In this document: in pieces, positions 8,133 to 17,291 of the stretch
How positions within the stretch are numbered: the stretch's first letter is position 1
How the letters are laid out: every line of letters starts with the position of its first letter
Source: Clostridia bacterium
GTDB lineage: Bacteria; Bacillota; Clostridia; Oscillospirales; Acutalibacteraceae
DNA: 64,000 bases
Assembly (NCBI GenBank): GCA_017430535.1
Contig: JAFRMR010000007.1
Span: 159,473-223,472, forward strand
Direction of reading: 5' to 3'
Position numbers and translations under genes: made by a program
Notes under the pieces: generated by a model
Database searches by the model: none
Seen by the model: the letters and a program-made list of their open reading frames with translations, nothing else
Told to the model about the DNA's origin: nothing

Positions 8133-9059
8133 ATGGCAGACTGGACTGAAATCATTATTACCGTAAACGCAGATAATGTTGACCTTGCCGGGGATATCGC
8201 CCAGATGGTGGTTCCCTACGGTATTTATACCGAGGATTACCGCTTCCTTGAGCAGGAGGCCCGTGAAATAGCAAATATAGACCTTATTGATGAAGAACTC
8301 CTTGCAAAGGACAGAAGCATCGGTAAGGTGCATATTTATATTTCCCCCGAAGAGAATCCGGCGGAGGCCGTCTCCTTTCTTCGGGAGCGTTTTCAGAGCG
8401 AAGGCATAGATTACAGCATTGATGAATCCCTGTGCAAAAATGCAGATTGGGAAAATAACTGGAAAAAGTATTTCAAACCTATGCCCGTAGGTGAGCGCCT
8501 GCTTATTCACCCTATATGGGAGCAGGAGTATGAAGCCGGCGGCAGAGCCGTTATTCACCTTGAGCCGGGCCTTGCTTTCGGCTCCGGAACCCACGATACC
8601 ACCCGCCTGTGCCTTGAGACTATAGAAAAATACGCATATCCCGGCAAAACCATGCTGGATGTTGGCTGCGGCAGTGGCATACTTTCCGTTTCCGCCCTTT
8701 TGCTCGGGGCTGACAGCGCCGTGGCAGTGGATATTGACCCGCTGGCAGTTAAAACCGCAAAGGAAAACGGAAAAAGTAACGGTTTTGATGAACCCGTCTA
8801 CAAAGTGCTCCAGGGTTCTCTTACGGATAAAGTAACCGGCAGGTATGATATTATTGCGGCAAATATTGTTGCGGATATTGTTATTCTGCTGTGCAGTGAT
8901 GTTAAAAGCTTTATGAAGGAAGATGCAGTTTTCATTACTTCCGGTATCATAGAGCAGAGGGAGCAGGATGTGCTTGCCGCCTTTGAAAAAAACGGTCTTA
9001 AAGTAATTGAAAGGCACGAAAGCGGCGGCTGGCTCTGCTTTGAGGCAAAAGCAAAATGA
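8133..9059 (+). CDS. prmA: Ribosomal protein L11 methyltransferase
   Basis: 308 residues, typical PrmA length. The N-terminal substrate-recognition region (1-110) ends in WENNWKKYFKPMPVGERLLI. The SAM site motif I is LDVGCGSGILSVSALLLGA near residue 175, with VDIDP as the acidic loop and AANIVADIV as the catalytic-site motif. It trimethylates amino groups of ribosomal protein L11. The gene sits in a plus-strand operon and overlaps the next gene by four bases (ATGA). Confidence 0.95.
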   Translation: MADWTEIIITVNADNVDLAGDIAQMVVPYGIYTEDYRFLEQEAREIANIDLIDEELLAKDRSIGKVHIYISPEENPAEAVSFLRERFQSEGIDYSIDESLCKNADWENNWKKYFKPMPVGERLLIHPIWEQEYEAGGRAVIHLEPGLAFGSGTHDTTRLCLETIEKYAYPGKTMLDVGCGSGILSVSALLLGADSAVAVDIDPLAVKTAKENGKSNGFDEPVYKVLQGSLTDKVTGRYDIIAANIVADIVILLCSDVKSFMKEDAVFITSGIIEQREQDVLAAFEKNGLKVIERHESGGWLCFEAKAK

Positions 9060-9730
9060 GTATTTCAACCGAACTTAAAGATTATCTCATTTCCGAAGGC
9101 GCATCGGATGTCGGCTTTTTTAAGTGCGAAGGCGGACCTCTGCCTTACGGAATAACCGTGGTTCTTCGTCTTTCCCCCGAAATTGTGCGGGAAATTGACG
9201 GCAAACCCACATTAACCTATTTCAACCATTACAGGCAGGTTAATGCTTATATAGACCGCCTGCTGCTTCAGGCCGGGCTTTATCTGCAGAAAAAGGGATA
9301 CGGTTATATTACCGTAGCTGCTTCCCAGAGTATGAATGAAGAGGGCTGGAATTTTAAAGGCAGATTTTCCCATAAAGAGGGCGCCTGCCTTGCTGGTCTC
9401 GGGGGCATAGGCAGAAACTCCCTTTTTTATCATAAAGAATGGGGCAGCCTCGTTCGGCTTGGTACTGTGTTTACGGATTGCCCGCTTGAAACGGGAGAAA
9501 GGATACCTCTTGATATCTGCGGAAGCTGCCGCAAATGTGTTGATGCCTGCCCTGCAGGCGCAATCAAATTTACAGAGTTTCACTACGGCATTGAAAGAGA
9601 AGATATTTTCGATCCTCAGGCCTGCAGTGAACATATGAAAAAGGCATATCAGAAAATCGGCAGGGGAGCCGTATGCGGAATATGTATGCGGGTCTGTCCG
9701 AAAAATAAACTGGATAAGAAAGAAGGTTAA
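9056..9730 (+). CDS. QueG-like 4Fe-4S double-cluster protein
   Basis: A 224-residue soluble protein related to epoxyqueuosine reductase QueG and reductive dehalogenases. Residues about 120-150 (GACLAGLGGIGRNSLFYH) resemble the corrinoid-binding region of that superfamily. The C-terminal half has two ferredoxin-like clusters: CGSCRKCVDACP near 157-168, and CGICMRVCP near 207-215 with an added cysteine in ACSEH. It is much shorter than QueG (about 350-380 residues) and lacks the C-terminal HEAT region, so a direct tRNA role is doubtful. It overlaps prmA by four bases and is followed at once by the GH38 gene. Confidence 0.75.
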   Translation: MSISTELKDYLISEGASDVGFFKCEGGPLPYGITVVLRLSPEIVREIDGKPTLTYFNHYRQVNAYIDRLLLQAGLYLQKKGYGYITVAASQSMNEEGWNFKGRFSHKEGACLAGLGGIGRNSLFYHKEWGSLVRLGTVFTDCPLETGERIPLDICGSCRKCVDACPAGAIKFTEFHYGIEREDIFDPQACSEHMKKAYQKIGRGAVCGICMRVCPKNKLDKKEG

Positions 9731-9734
9731 GGCA

Positions 9735-12700
9735 ATGCTGACTCAGAAACAGGTAAACCGTATGTATTCAAAGATGAAACGGTTTGAAAACACTCTTGAA
9801 CCTATGATTTTTACCAAGGTGGGTGAAACCCCTGCAAGGGTTTACGAAACACCGGAGCGGCTCTATGAAATTCCCGATGATTCTCTTTTTGCTCCTGTTG
9901 AAAAAGGCCATATTTGGGGCGGAGAAGAGCATTTCTGCTGGTTTAAATCAGAGTTCACCGTGCCGGAAAATCTTGCCGGCAGGGATTTATTCATAATGCC
10001 CCATACTCAGGGCTATGAAACCCTTCTCTGGGTAAACGGAAAACCCTTCGGCACCTTTGCCACCAAAATTGTATTTACCGGCCACGGCAATCATTACTGC
10101 GATCTGCTCAGGCAGAATGCGCAGGCCGGTGAAAAAATAGATATTGCTCTTGAGGTTTACAGCGGCCATTCATATAAGGGCTGTTCACCCCTTTCGCAGG
10201 ATCCTCTGCTTGATTATAAATTCCTTTATAACGGCATAGACATCTGCGTTAAGGATTATTATATTCAGGAGTTCTATTTTGACCTTAAAACCGTTAATGA
10301 GCTGTTTGAGTGCCTGCCCGATGATTCCTTCCGCAAAGGCGAAATAGCAAACGCTTATTATGAAATGCATAAGGTTCTGTATTATTCCTTTGAAGATACA
10401 GACAGCGACACCTTCCTTTCTGCCCTCAAGGCGGCCCATCCCTTCCTCAAAGAAATACTTGCAGTCAAAAACGGTCCGGAGGCGCCGATTGCAGGTGTTA
10501 TGGGCCACAGCCATATGGATACCGCCTGGCTCTGGAAATCAACCGAAACCATCAAGAAATGCGCAAGAACCTACTCCAACCAGATTTCCCTTATGGAGCA
10601 GTACCCCGAGTATACTTTTGTGCAATCCTCAGCCTGCCACGGCAATATGATTCTTAAGCACTATCCGGCGCTGTTTGAGGATATAAAACAGAAGGTCAAA
10701 GAAGGCAGATATGAACCCAACGGCGGTGTTTGGGTTGAGTGCGACTGCAATATCACCTCCGGCGAAAGTATGGTGCGTCAGTTCCTCTGGGGTCAGAGGT
10801 TTACAAGAAAGCATTTCGGCTATACATCCAACACCTTCTGGCTGCCGGATACCTTCGGATATTCCGCCGCAATTCCCCAGATAATGAAGGGCTGCGGTGT
10901 TGACTATTTCTGCACCACCAAGCTGGACTGGAACGATACCAATGTTTTCCCCTATGATACATTTTACTGGCAGGGGCTTGACGGCACAAAGGTATTCACC
11001 CATTTCAACAGAACCCACTGCTGGCCCGCACCCAAAGCCCTTACCGAGCTTGTGGCTAAGGACAGATACCCGGGTTCCTCAATCAAAGAAAAAAGCGTTA
11101 CCAACAAGCGCCTTATTGTTTACGGTTACGGTGACGGCGGCGGCGGACCTCAGTTTGAAATGATTGAAATGGGCCGGCGCTGCAGAGACCTTAACGGCTG
11201 CCCCAAAGCCGAACCTACCACTGTGGGAAAGTTTATGCAGGAACTTGAGAGGGATGCAAAGAATCCTTCCACATATAAGGGCGAGCTCTACCTTGAGCTT
11301 CACAGAGGCACCCTCACAAACCAACACAGCATAAAGCACAATAACAGAAAGTCCGAGCTTGCTTTAAGGGATCTTGAGTTCCTTACCGTTAATAATGCAG
11401 TCAAAGCAGGCGTTACAGCGGATAATAAAGATATAAGCCCACTATGGGAAACTCTCCTTTTAAACCAGTTCCACGATATTCTACCGGGCACCTGTATTCC
11501 TTCCGCCCATAAGCTTTCCCTTGAGCAGACCGGCAAGCTTCTTGAAACCGCATCCGCTCTTATCAAAGGCCTTACCGCCGGAGAAGGGGAAGAGATAACT
11601 CTTACCAATACCCTTTCCTTTGACAGATGCGACCCTGTTTTCCTTGAATGTGAAGAAGGCCTTGTTGCGGATTTAAACTGCAAACAGCAGCGTTACACAA
11701 ATCTTGACGGTAAATCTGTGCTTATACTTTCCGGTATAGTTATCCCTGCTTTTTCCACAGTAAGGTTCAGGCTAATTAAGGGCGAACCCGAAAGCACAAG
11801 TGCATTTTCCTTCAGCGGCAATAAACTTTCGGCACCAAATGCCGAAATTGTATTTGATGAAAAGAAGTATATTTCATCTCTGTTTGATAAAAACACAGGC
11901 CGTGAAATAAGAGGCGAGGGCTATCCTCTCGGCACTCTTATCACGGCAGAGGACTTACCCTCCGATTGGGATAACTGGGATGTGGATGCCGACCTTGAGC
12001 TTAAATTCAGGGATAATTCTGAGCTGATTGAAAGTGAAGTTATTTCCCGGGGCAGTGTTGCCTTCATAATCAGAAATACATATAAAGTAACCGCAAAATC
12101 TACCGTTAAGCAGGATGTTATCGTGTTTGCGGATTCTTCCGAAATACGCTATGATACCCTTATGAACTGGCAGGATGACCACCGCTTTATGAAAGCCGCG
12201 TTTGATACATCAATCTGCAGCGATTTTGCCCGCTCCGAGATTCAGTACGGTAATGTATTAAGGCCCACCACCAGAAACAATTCCCTTGAAAAAGCCAAGT
12301 TTGAAGTGGTGAACCATAAATACACCGATTTATCCGAAACAAGAAACGGTGTTGCAGTGCTTAATGACAGCAAATATGCCATCGGTGTTGAGGGCGGCAA
12401 AATGCGTCTTTCCCTGCACAAAGGCGGCAACAGGCCCGATTTCACAGGCGACCACGGCCTTCACAGAACAGTTTATTCCCTGCTTCCCCATAAAGATGCT
12501 TTTAATGCGGAAAATGTTATAAGGCCTGCTTATGAGCTGAATATTCCCGCCGTTGCCGGCAAAGGTGATTTTGACTCAGTTGCCCTTATCGTTCCTGCGC
12601 AGAGCAATATAATTGTTGAGAGCATCAAACCCTGCGAGGATTGTGAAAAGGCCTTTATAGCCCGCCTTTATGAGGCAGAGGGCTCCCGCACCCACTGCAA

Positions 12701-12830
12701 CCTTGATATTTTCAGCGGCGCAAAGAAGGTTGAAATCACAAATATGCTTGAAGAGGTTACCGGCGAATATGACGGCTGCGGTCTTGTGTTCAGACCCTTC
12801 GAGATAAAAACCCTTAAAATCAGCTATTGA
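9735..12830 (+). CDS. GH38 alpha-mannosidase, cytoplasmic
   Basis: A 1031-residue glycoside hydrolase family 38 enzyme without a signal peptide. After a beta-rich N-terminal 250 residues, the catalytic (alpha/beta) domain starts at GHSHMDTAWLWK (about 258; zinc-binding His and Asp). The nucleophile Asp lies in FWLPDTFGYSAAIP (about 370). The central three-helix and C-terminal beta-sandwich regions follow. It should remove alpha-mannose from imported N-glycan or mannan fragments. The start is preceded by AAGG. Its gene neighbour is a likely deacetylating esterase, and a fucosidase/GPH operon is a few kb away. Confidence 0.93.
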   Translation: MLTQKQVNRMYSKMKRFENTLEPMIFTKVGETPARVYETPERLYEIPDDSLFAPVEKGHIWGGEEHFCWFKSEFTVPENLAGRDLFIMPHTQGYETLLWVNGKPFGTFATKIVFTGHGNHYCDLLRQNAQAGEKIDIALEVYSGHSYKGCSPLSQDPLLDYKFLYNGIDICVKDYYIQEFYFDLKTVNELFECLPDDSFRKGEIANAYYEMHKVLYYSFEDTDSDTFLSALKAAHPFLKEILAVKNGPEAPIAGVMGHSHMDTAWLWKSTETIKKCARTYSNQISLMEQYPEYTFVQSSACHGNMILKHYPALFEDIKQKVKEGRYEPNGGVWVECDCNITSGESMVRQFLWGQRFTRKHFGYTSNTFWLPDTFGYSAAIPQIMKGCGVDYFCTTKLDWNDTNVFPYDTFYWQGLDGTKVFTHFNRTHCWPAPKALTELVAKDRYPGSSIKEKSVTNKRLIVYGYGDGGGGPQFEMIEMGRRCRDLNGCPKAEPTTVGKFMQELERDAKNPSTYKGELYLELHRGTLTNQHSIKHNNRKSELALRDLEFLTVNNAVKAGVTADNKDISPLWETLLLNQFHDILPGTCIPSAHKLSLEQTGKLLETASALIKGLTAGEGEEITLTNTLSFDRCDPVFLECEEGLVADLNCKQQRYTNLDGKSVLILSGIVIPAFSTVRFRLIKGEPESTSAFSFSGNKLSAPNAEIVFDEKKYISSLFDKNTGREIRGEGYPLGTLITAEDLPSDWDNWDVDADLELKFRDNSELIESEVISRGSVAFIIRNTYKVTAKSTVKQDVIVFADSSEIRYDTLMNWQDDHRFMKAAFDTSICSDFARSEIQYGNVLRPTTRNNSLEKAKFEVVNHKYTDLSETRNGVAVLNDSKYAIGVEGGKMRLSLHKGGNRPDFTGDHGLHRTVYSLLPHKDAFNAENVIRPAYELNIPAVAGKGDFDSVALIVPAQSNIIVESIKPCEDCEKAFIARLYEAEGSRTHCNLDIFSGAKKVEITNMLEEVTGEYDGCGLVFRPFEIKTLKISY

Positions 12831-12838
12831 GGTGAATT

Positions 12839-13576
12839 ATGAAAGTATTTACCATTCCCCTTAGCAATGAGAATACGTCCCTGACCTGTTATATACCGGA
12901 TTATTCGGATGAAATGCCACACATGAAAAAAAGAAGGGCAATCCTTGTAATTCCCGGGGGCGCTTACCGTTTCTGCTCCGCCCGCGAAGCCGAGCCGGTG
13001 GCTTTCAAATTTCTCGGCAAGGGTTATGCCGCATTTATCCTGCAGTATTCGCTCAATGAAAATGCTGCGTTCCCCAAACCTCTTGACGATGCCGTTGAAG
13101 CCCTGAGATATATCAGAGCAAATGCCGAAGAACTGTATGTTGATAAGAATAAAGTTGCGGCAATCGGATTTTCTGCCGGCGGGCATCTTGCAGCGGCGCT
13201 TTCCGTGATGGGTGATGAACGGCCCGATGCTCAGATACTCGGCTATCCCTGCATCCTTGAAGAGATTGGCGAAATTCTTGCGGCTCCCGTACCTTCCCTT
13301 GAAAAGGAAGTGGATGAAAAAACCCCGCCCGCCTTCATATTCTCATCTGCCGAGGACGGGTGTGTACCAATAAGAAATTCCCTTGAATATGCAAAAGCGC
13401 TTGACAGCAAAGGAATTCCTTTTGATATGCATATTTTCAACCGCGGCTATCACGGATTTTCCGTTGCAGACCCCTGCGTTTTCACTGAGGAAAAGGATTG
13501 GAAGTATAACAGCGATAACGCAGTTTGGTTTGAGCTGTGCGAAAAATTCCTTGACAGGATTTTCGGAATATATTAA
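12839..13576 (+). CDS. Alpha/beta-hydrolase, acetyl-esterase type
   Basis: A 245-residue cytoplasmic serine hydrolase of the BD-FAE/acetylxylan-esterase-like group. The oxyanion-hole motif is VIPGGAYRF (about 39-47) and the nucleophile elbow is GFSAGGHLA (Ser near 117). A likely acidic residue follows in SSAEDGCVP and the catalytic His is in GYHGFS. Such proteins commonly deacetylate sugars. Its ATG lies eight bases after the mannosidase stop, so it may process O-acetylated glycans in the same pathway. The substrate is inferred from context only. Confidence 0.82.
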   Translation: MKVFTIPLSNENTSLTCYIPDYSDEMPHMKKRRAILVIPGGAYRFCSAREAEPVAFKFLGKGYAAFILQYSLNENAAFPKPLDDAVEALRYIRANAEELYVDKNKVAAIGFSAGGHLAAALSVMGDERPDAQILGYPCILEEIGEILAAPVPSLEKEVDEKTPPAFIFSSAEDGCVPIRNSLEYAKALDSKGIPFDMHIFNRGYHGFSVADPCVFTEEKDWKYNSDNAVWFELCEKFLDRIFGIY

Positions 13577-13588
13577 AAGGTGGATATA

Positions 13589-14263
13589 ATGGCGAAATTA
13601 AAAATAATATTATTGGGATTGTTTTCAATCTCAATTCTTATGGTTTTTACTTCTTGTGCCGATAAATTTAATTCATCGGTCTCATTGGAGAGAGATAATG
13701 AATATGAGACTGAAGAGTATTCAGGAAATATATCAAAATTTGAGGACAATAATGATTTGTTAGATTCCAGTGATATTTTATATTCATCTGAAAATAAAAC
13801 ATCAACCGTGAATGTTTCTTCTGTTGATATTTACTATCCTACTATCATAAATTATTCAAAAAAAAGAATTGAACTTGCTTCTGAACTGGGATACATAGTT
13901 GAATCTCATGAATATAAATATGCAATTAAAGACATAAATTTTGACGGAACAGATGAGCTGGTTATTTTTGATACTACTGATGAAAAAATTATAGGTGCGA
14001 TTTATACCCTTGATGGGAATCAACCTGTTGAATTGTACTTTATTGGAAGACACGGTCAATTCTCAATTAGTTCAGATGGATATTTTATTTTTTCATATCA
14101 TAATATAACAATTTATAAACTTGTCGGAAAAGAATTGGTTGTTGTAGCAGAAAGTGACAGAGTTAATTATGAGGACTGGGATAATGAAAGAGACAATTTT
14201 CTTCGTGATAACAAAGTGTCAACCGATATAATGCAATTTGTTTGTAAGACAATAAAAATTTAA
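13589..14263 (+). CDS. Putative lipoprotein, AT-rich gene
   Basis: 224 residues starting with a lipoprotein signal peptide; lipobox VFTSC, lipidated Cys-23. After an acidic, low-complexity spacer, residues about 100-210 form a beta-rich domain that includes KDINFDGTDELVIFDT. This is an FG-GAP/integrin-like DxNxDG calcium loop seen in many Clostridial surface proteins. ATG 13589 has AAAGGTGG six bases upstream; an in-frame GTG at 13580 overlaps it and is not used. The gene is visibly richer in A+T than the preceding operon. Function unknown. Confidence 0.75.
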   Translation: MAKLKIILLGLFSISILMVFTSCADKFNSSVSLERDNEYETEEYSGNISKFEDNNDLLDSSDILYSSENKTSTVNVSSVDIYYPTIINYSKKRIELASELGYIVESHEYKYAIKDINFDGTDELVIFDTTDEKIIGAIYTLDGNQPVELYFIGRHGQFSISSDGYFIFSYHNITIYKLVGKELVVVAESDRVNYEDWDNERDNFLRDNKVSTDIMQFVCKTIKI

Positions 14264-14329
14264 ATAAAAAGATTTTATTAACCTTCAAACCCGTTATTGC
14301 AGGTTTATTCAAATTTGTTTAAATATGTA

Positions 14330-14358
14330 TGGACATTTTAACTACAATCGATTATAAT
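14330..14358 (+). promoter_or_regulatory. Promoter of the second lipoprotein gene
   Basis: TGGACA (14330-14335), 17-base spacer, TATAAT (14353-14358), about 49 bases before the ATG at 14407. Confidence 0.75.
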
Positions 14359-14406
14359 ATTAATACAGTGCATTAGGCTGTTCTATTTAAAAAACTGGAG
14401 GGTAAT

Positions 14407-15660
14407 ATGAAAAAGATTGTATCTGTTTTTTTGGTGTTGAGTTTAACTGTAATGCTGTTTGTTTCATGCGGTAAAAAGGATGATTCTATCCGTGATCTTG
14501 GTGGAGTGGATTCCGGTGCGCAGCAAACTCAGATGAACAATCAGACTGCTATGCAAAGTGAAACTGAATCGGTATGGGTTCCGGCGACAACATTGTCCGG
14601 GGATTATCATTCAGGTCAGATTCAGATTGATGGAACAATTTACGATTTTCCTATAAAAGGCTCTGATTTTATGAGTCACGGTTGGCAGATAGTTAATAGT
14701 TGGGATATGGGCGCAACATATGATCCGGATGATGAAGAAAAAGTAAACCTGTCCAATGGTACTACCAAAGTTATGGTTGATGTAAAAAATTATTCTAATC
14801 AACCTCTTTCAATAGACAACTGCTATTTTATGGGTGTTAATGTTTCTGTAGCAACCGGTGATCCGGTTGGAAATGTAATTATGCCCGGCGGTCTTGATTT
14901 TAAAACAGCTTCTTATTATGACTTTATAAATAAGTGGGGAAAACCCAGCTTCGATGGCGTTGCGCTGACATCAAATGATATTTCATATACTATTTCAGAA
15001 TCCGGTGAAACATATAAGTATATGATAGATTTTTATGATAATTTAAGTGTAAAATCTGTTTGGCTGTTAAATGAAAACAGACCTGCCTATGTCTCTTTAA
15101 ACAACAATATCGCTCCTTCAGCTGAATCTTCTTATGCTGAGAGTACATATGCACAGACTGAATATGTCGAAACAACAACCAGTGCCCCGGTGGCATTTAT
15201 CAATCTCACGGGTTTGAAAGAGATTGAAAATAACGATAATTGTGATGTAAAAATCACCAAAAAAGAACTTATAAATGATTATTACAAGGGAAAACTTGTT
15301 AATATTGGCGAAACCGGTGATGATGCTTGCGTTTTCACCATTGAGAATAATACAGGATCAGATTTGAAACAGGTTGTATTTCTGGCAGTTGGTTATAAGA
15401 GCAATAATGAATTAATGAAAATCGGAGGTACCATAACCTTTTTTGGTAATGATAAGTATGTTGTTCAGTTTACTACCCAGGATAGCACAATTAAGTCCGG
15501 GTCAAGTGAAAAAATTGGTGTTAGATGCGAGGGTGATGAATTAGCTGGTGTTTGTGCTATAGTGTATTCTTACACAACAGCTGATGGCGTTGAGCATATA
15601 AATGAAAATGCAACCCAGTGGTACCAGAATGTGTATCAAAGCAGTAAAACTTTCAGCTGA
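14407..15660 (+). CDS. Putative lipoprotein with C-terminal beta domain
   Basis: 417 residues with a lipoprotein signal (lipobox FVSC, Cys-21). Next come a Gln/Ser-rich spacer, a beta-rich domain (about 55-220) and a Ser/Thr/Tyr/Glu-rich linker (about 230-260). The C-terminal domain (about 265-410) has ENNTGSDLKQVVFLAV, resembling FxLYD/Ig-like surface domains. It should be anchored on the outer face of the membrane. It has its own promoter and terminator. Codon use is AT-rich like its neighbour, suggesting shared origin or a laterally acquired surface pair. No ligand can be named. Confidence 0.75.
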   Translation: MKKIVSVFLVLSLTVMLFVSCGKKDDSIRDLGGVDSGAQQTQMNNQTAMQSETESVWVPATTLSGDYHSGQIQIDGTIYDFPIKGSDFMSHGWQIVNSWDMGATYDPDDEEKVNLSNGTTKVMVDVKNYSNQPLSIDNCYFMGVNVSVATGDPVGNVIMPGGLDFKTASYYDFINKWGKPSFDGVALTSNDISYTISESGETYKYMIDFYDNLSVKSVWLLNENRPAYVSLNNNIAPSAESSYAESTYAQTEYVETTTSAPVAFINLTGLKEIENNDNCDVKITKKELINDYYKGKLVNIGETGDDACVFTIENNTGSDLKQVVFLAVGYKSNNELMKIGGTITFFGNDKYVVQFTTQDSTIKSGSSEKIGVRCEGDELAGVCAIVYSYTTADGVEHINENATQWYQNVYQSSKTFS

Positions 15661-15698
15661 TTTTTGATTAATAAATGAATTGATATAACTATTAAAAT

Positions 15699-15735
15699 CT
15701 CCGGGCAGAGCCTTTCGGCTTTGCCCGGAGTTAAT
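15699..15735. terminator. Bidirectional terminator
   Basis: A 14-bp stem (15699-15712 with 15717-15730, one G-U pair, loop TTTC), with T-rich sequence on both sides. It lies between the convergent lipoprotein and nnr genes. Confidence 0.9.
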
Positions 15736-15745
15736 TTTTGTTATA

Positions 15746-17287
15746 CTATTTTTCAAATCTTCCGTAATATTCAGGCAGGTAGCTGAGTAAATCGGTTGCC
15801 GTCATACCCCGCATAGATGTTTTCTCTGCCAGTATATCCGCAGCATTGCCGTGCATATAAACTGCGGCTGCGCTTGCATCTTCGGGGCTCATTCCCTGGG
15901 CAAGCAGAGAAACAATCATACCGGCCAGTAAATCTCCGCTGCCTCCTTTTGCAAGGCCCGCATTCCCTGTGGTGTTTATATATGTGGGTTTATCCGGGCT
16001 GCATATTACGGTATTTGCTGTTTTCAGCACAACGGTGCATCTGTATTTATCAGAGAATTCTTTTGCCGTTTCAACAGGATTAAGCAGTATTTCCTTTATT
16101 GTTTTTCCCGTAAGCCGGCTGAATTCTCCGGGGTGTGGGGTAAGGATTACCGGAGCAATTATATCTCTTATAAGGTCGGGATTCTTGCTCAGGATATTCA
16201 GCGCATCTGCATCAATTACAACAGGCACGGATATTTCCTTCAGGAAGCTTTCCGTAAGTCTTTCCGTTTCTCTGTTGAATCCGATGCCGCAACCGATCAG
16301 CACCGCAGTGCACTTTTTTGCCGCCTCAATAATAGCAGGCAAAGCCGTAAAGCTGAATGTGCCGTCAAAGGTTTCCTCTGCAGGTAAAAACAGGCACTCG
16401 CTGAGCTTTGATACCATGGCAGGGTAAGCGCCTTTTGGGAATGCCGCCGTAACAAGGCCTGCTCCCGTGCGTATTGCTCCCTGCACGCTCATAAACGCCG
16501 CTCCCGGCATTCTCAGGCTGCCGCAGATGCAAAGAGCGTGGCCGTAGGTGCCTTTGTTTGATACCGGCTTTCTTTTAGGCAGCAGTTCCTTTATGTCTTT
16601 TTCTTCGCAAGTGTAATAAGCCGGGGGAGTAATGCTCTCATAATCCGCGCTCTTAATGCCAATATCCGCATTTTTTATTTCACCGCAGAGCTGATTTGCC
16701 GGCTTCATTATATGAACGGGTTTAAGTGCAGATATTGCAATAGTCATATCCGGCAGGAAAACCTCTCCCTCGGCAGTGGCATTATCGCAGTCCGCACCCG
16801 AGGGTACATCAATGCTGATAAGTGTTTTGCCGAAGGCATTAATGCTTTTTGCCAGCAGTGAAAGGTCATCATCCAGCTTCCCTTTGAATCCTGTCCCGAA
16901 AACCGCATCAACAAAAATATCGTTGCTTTTCAGCAGGTCGGATACCGCTACTGCACTGCCGTTGTAGCGGCGCACCTGTATTCCTGCGCTCTCAAGCAGA
17001 TTAAAGTTCTCCTTAGAATCACTGTCACGGGGCTCTCCGCAGGCAAGCAGCACGGAAACCTCGCAGCCTTTTTCCCAAAGGGAGCGGGCAATCACAAAGC
17101 CGTCGCCGCCGTTTTTACCCTTGCCGCAGATTATAAGCACTTTCTTTTTTTTATCGGCGCAATATGTATCATATATTATTTTTGCGCAGGCGTTGCCTGC
17201 TTTTTCCATAAGCTCGTGAAAGCTGCCGCCTCTTTTTACTGCGCTGAGTTCGGCGGCGTACATCTGCTTACTTGTAACTATAAACAA
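15746..17287 (-). CDS. nnr: Bifunctional NAD(P)H-hydrate epimerase / ADP-dependent dehydratase
   Basis: A 513-residue fusion that repairs hydrated NAD(P)H. The N-terminal YjeF-N epimerase domain (about 1-210) carries CGKGKNGGDGFVIARSL. The C-terminal ribokinase-like dehydratase domain (about 230-505) ends in GLAKGGSGDLLAGMIV, where Asp is the catalytic base. The start is TTG 17287, with AAGGAG seven bases upstream and no closer ATG. The ribosome site overlaps the end of the fucosidase gene, so the two are co-transcribed though functionally unrelated. Confidence 0.93.
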   Translation of the reverse strand: MFIVTSKQMYAAELSAVKRGGSFHELMEKAGNACAKIIYDTYCADKKKKVLIICGKGKNGGDGFVIARSLWEKGCEVSVLLACGEPRDSDSKENFNLLESAGIQVRRYNGSAVAVSDLLKSNDIFVDAVFGTGFKGKLDDDLSLLAKSINAFGKTLISIDVPSGADCDNATAEGEVFLPDMTIAISALKPVHIMKPANQLCGEIKNADIGIKSADYESITPPAYYTCEEKDIKELLPKRKPVSNKGTYGHALCICGSLRMPGAAFMSVQGAIRTGAGLVTAAFPKGAYPAMVSKLSECLFLPAEETFDGTFSFTALPAIIEAAKKCTAVLIGCGIGFNRETERLTESFLKEISVPVVIDADALNILSKNPDLIRDIIAPVILTPHPGEFSRLTGKTIKEILLNPVETAKEFSDKYRCTVVLKTANTVICSPDKPTYINTTGNAGLAKGGSGDLLAGMIVSLLAQGMSPEDASAAAVYMHGNAADILAEKTSMRGMTATDLLSYLPEYYGRFEK

Positions 17288-17291
17288 GTTA

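Noticed and set aside
8118-9068. 316-residue open frame on the minus strand
   Set aside because: It is antisense to prmA, which has clear motifs. The frame is kept open by codon bias and has no ribosome site.
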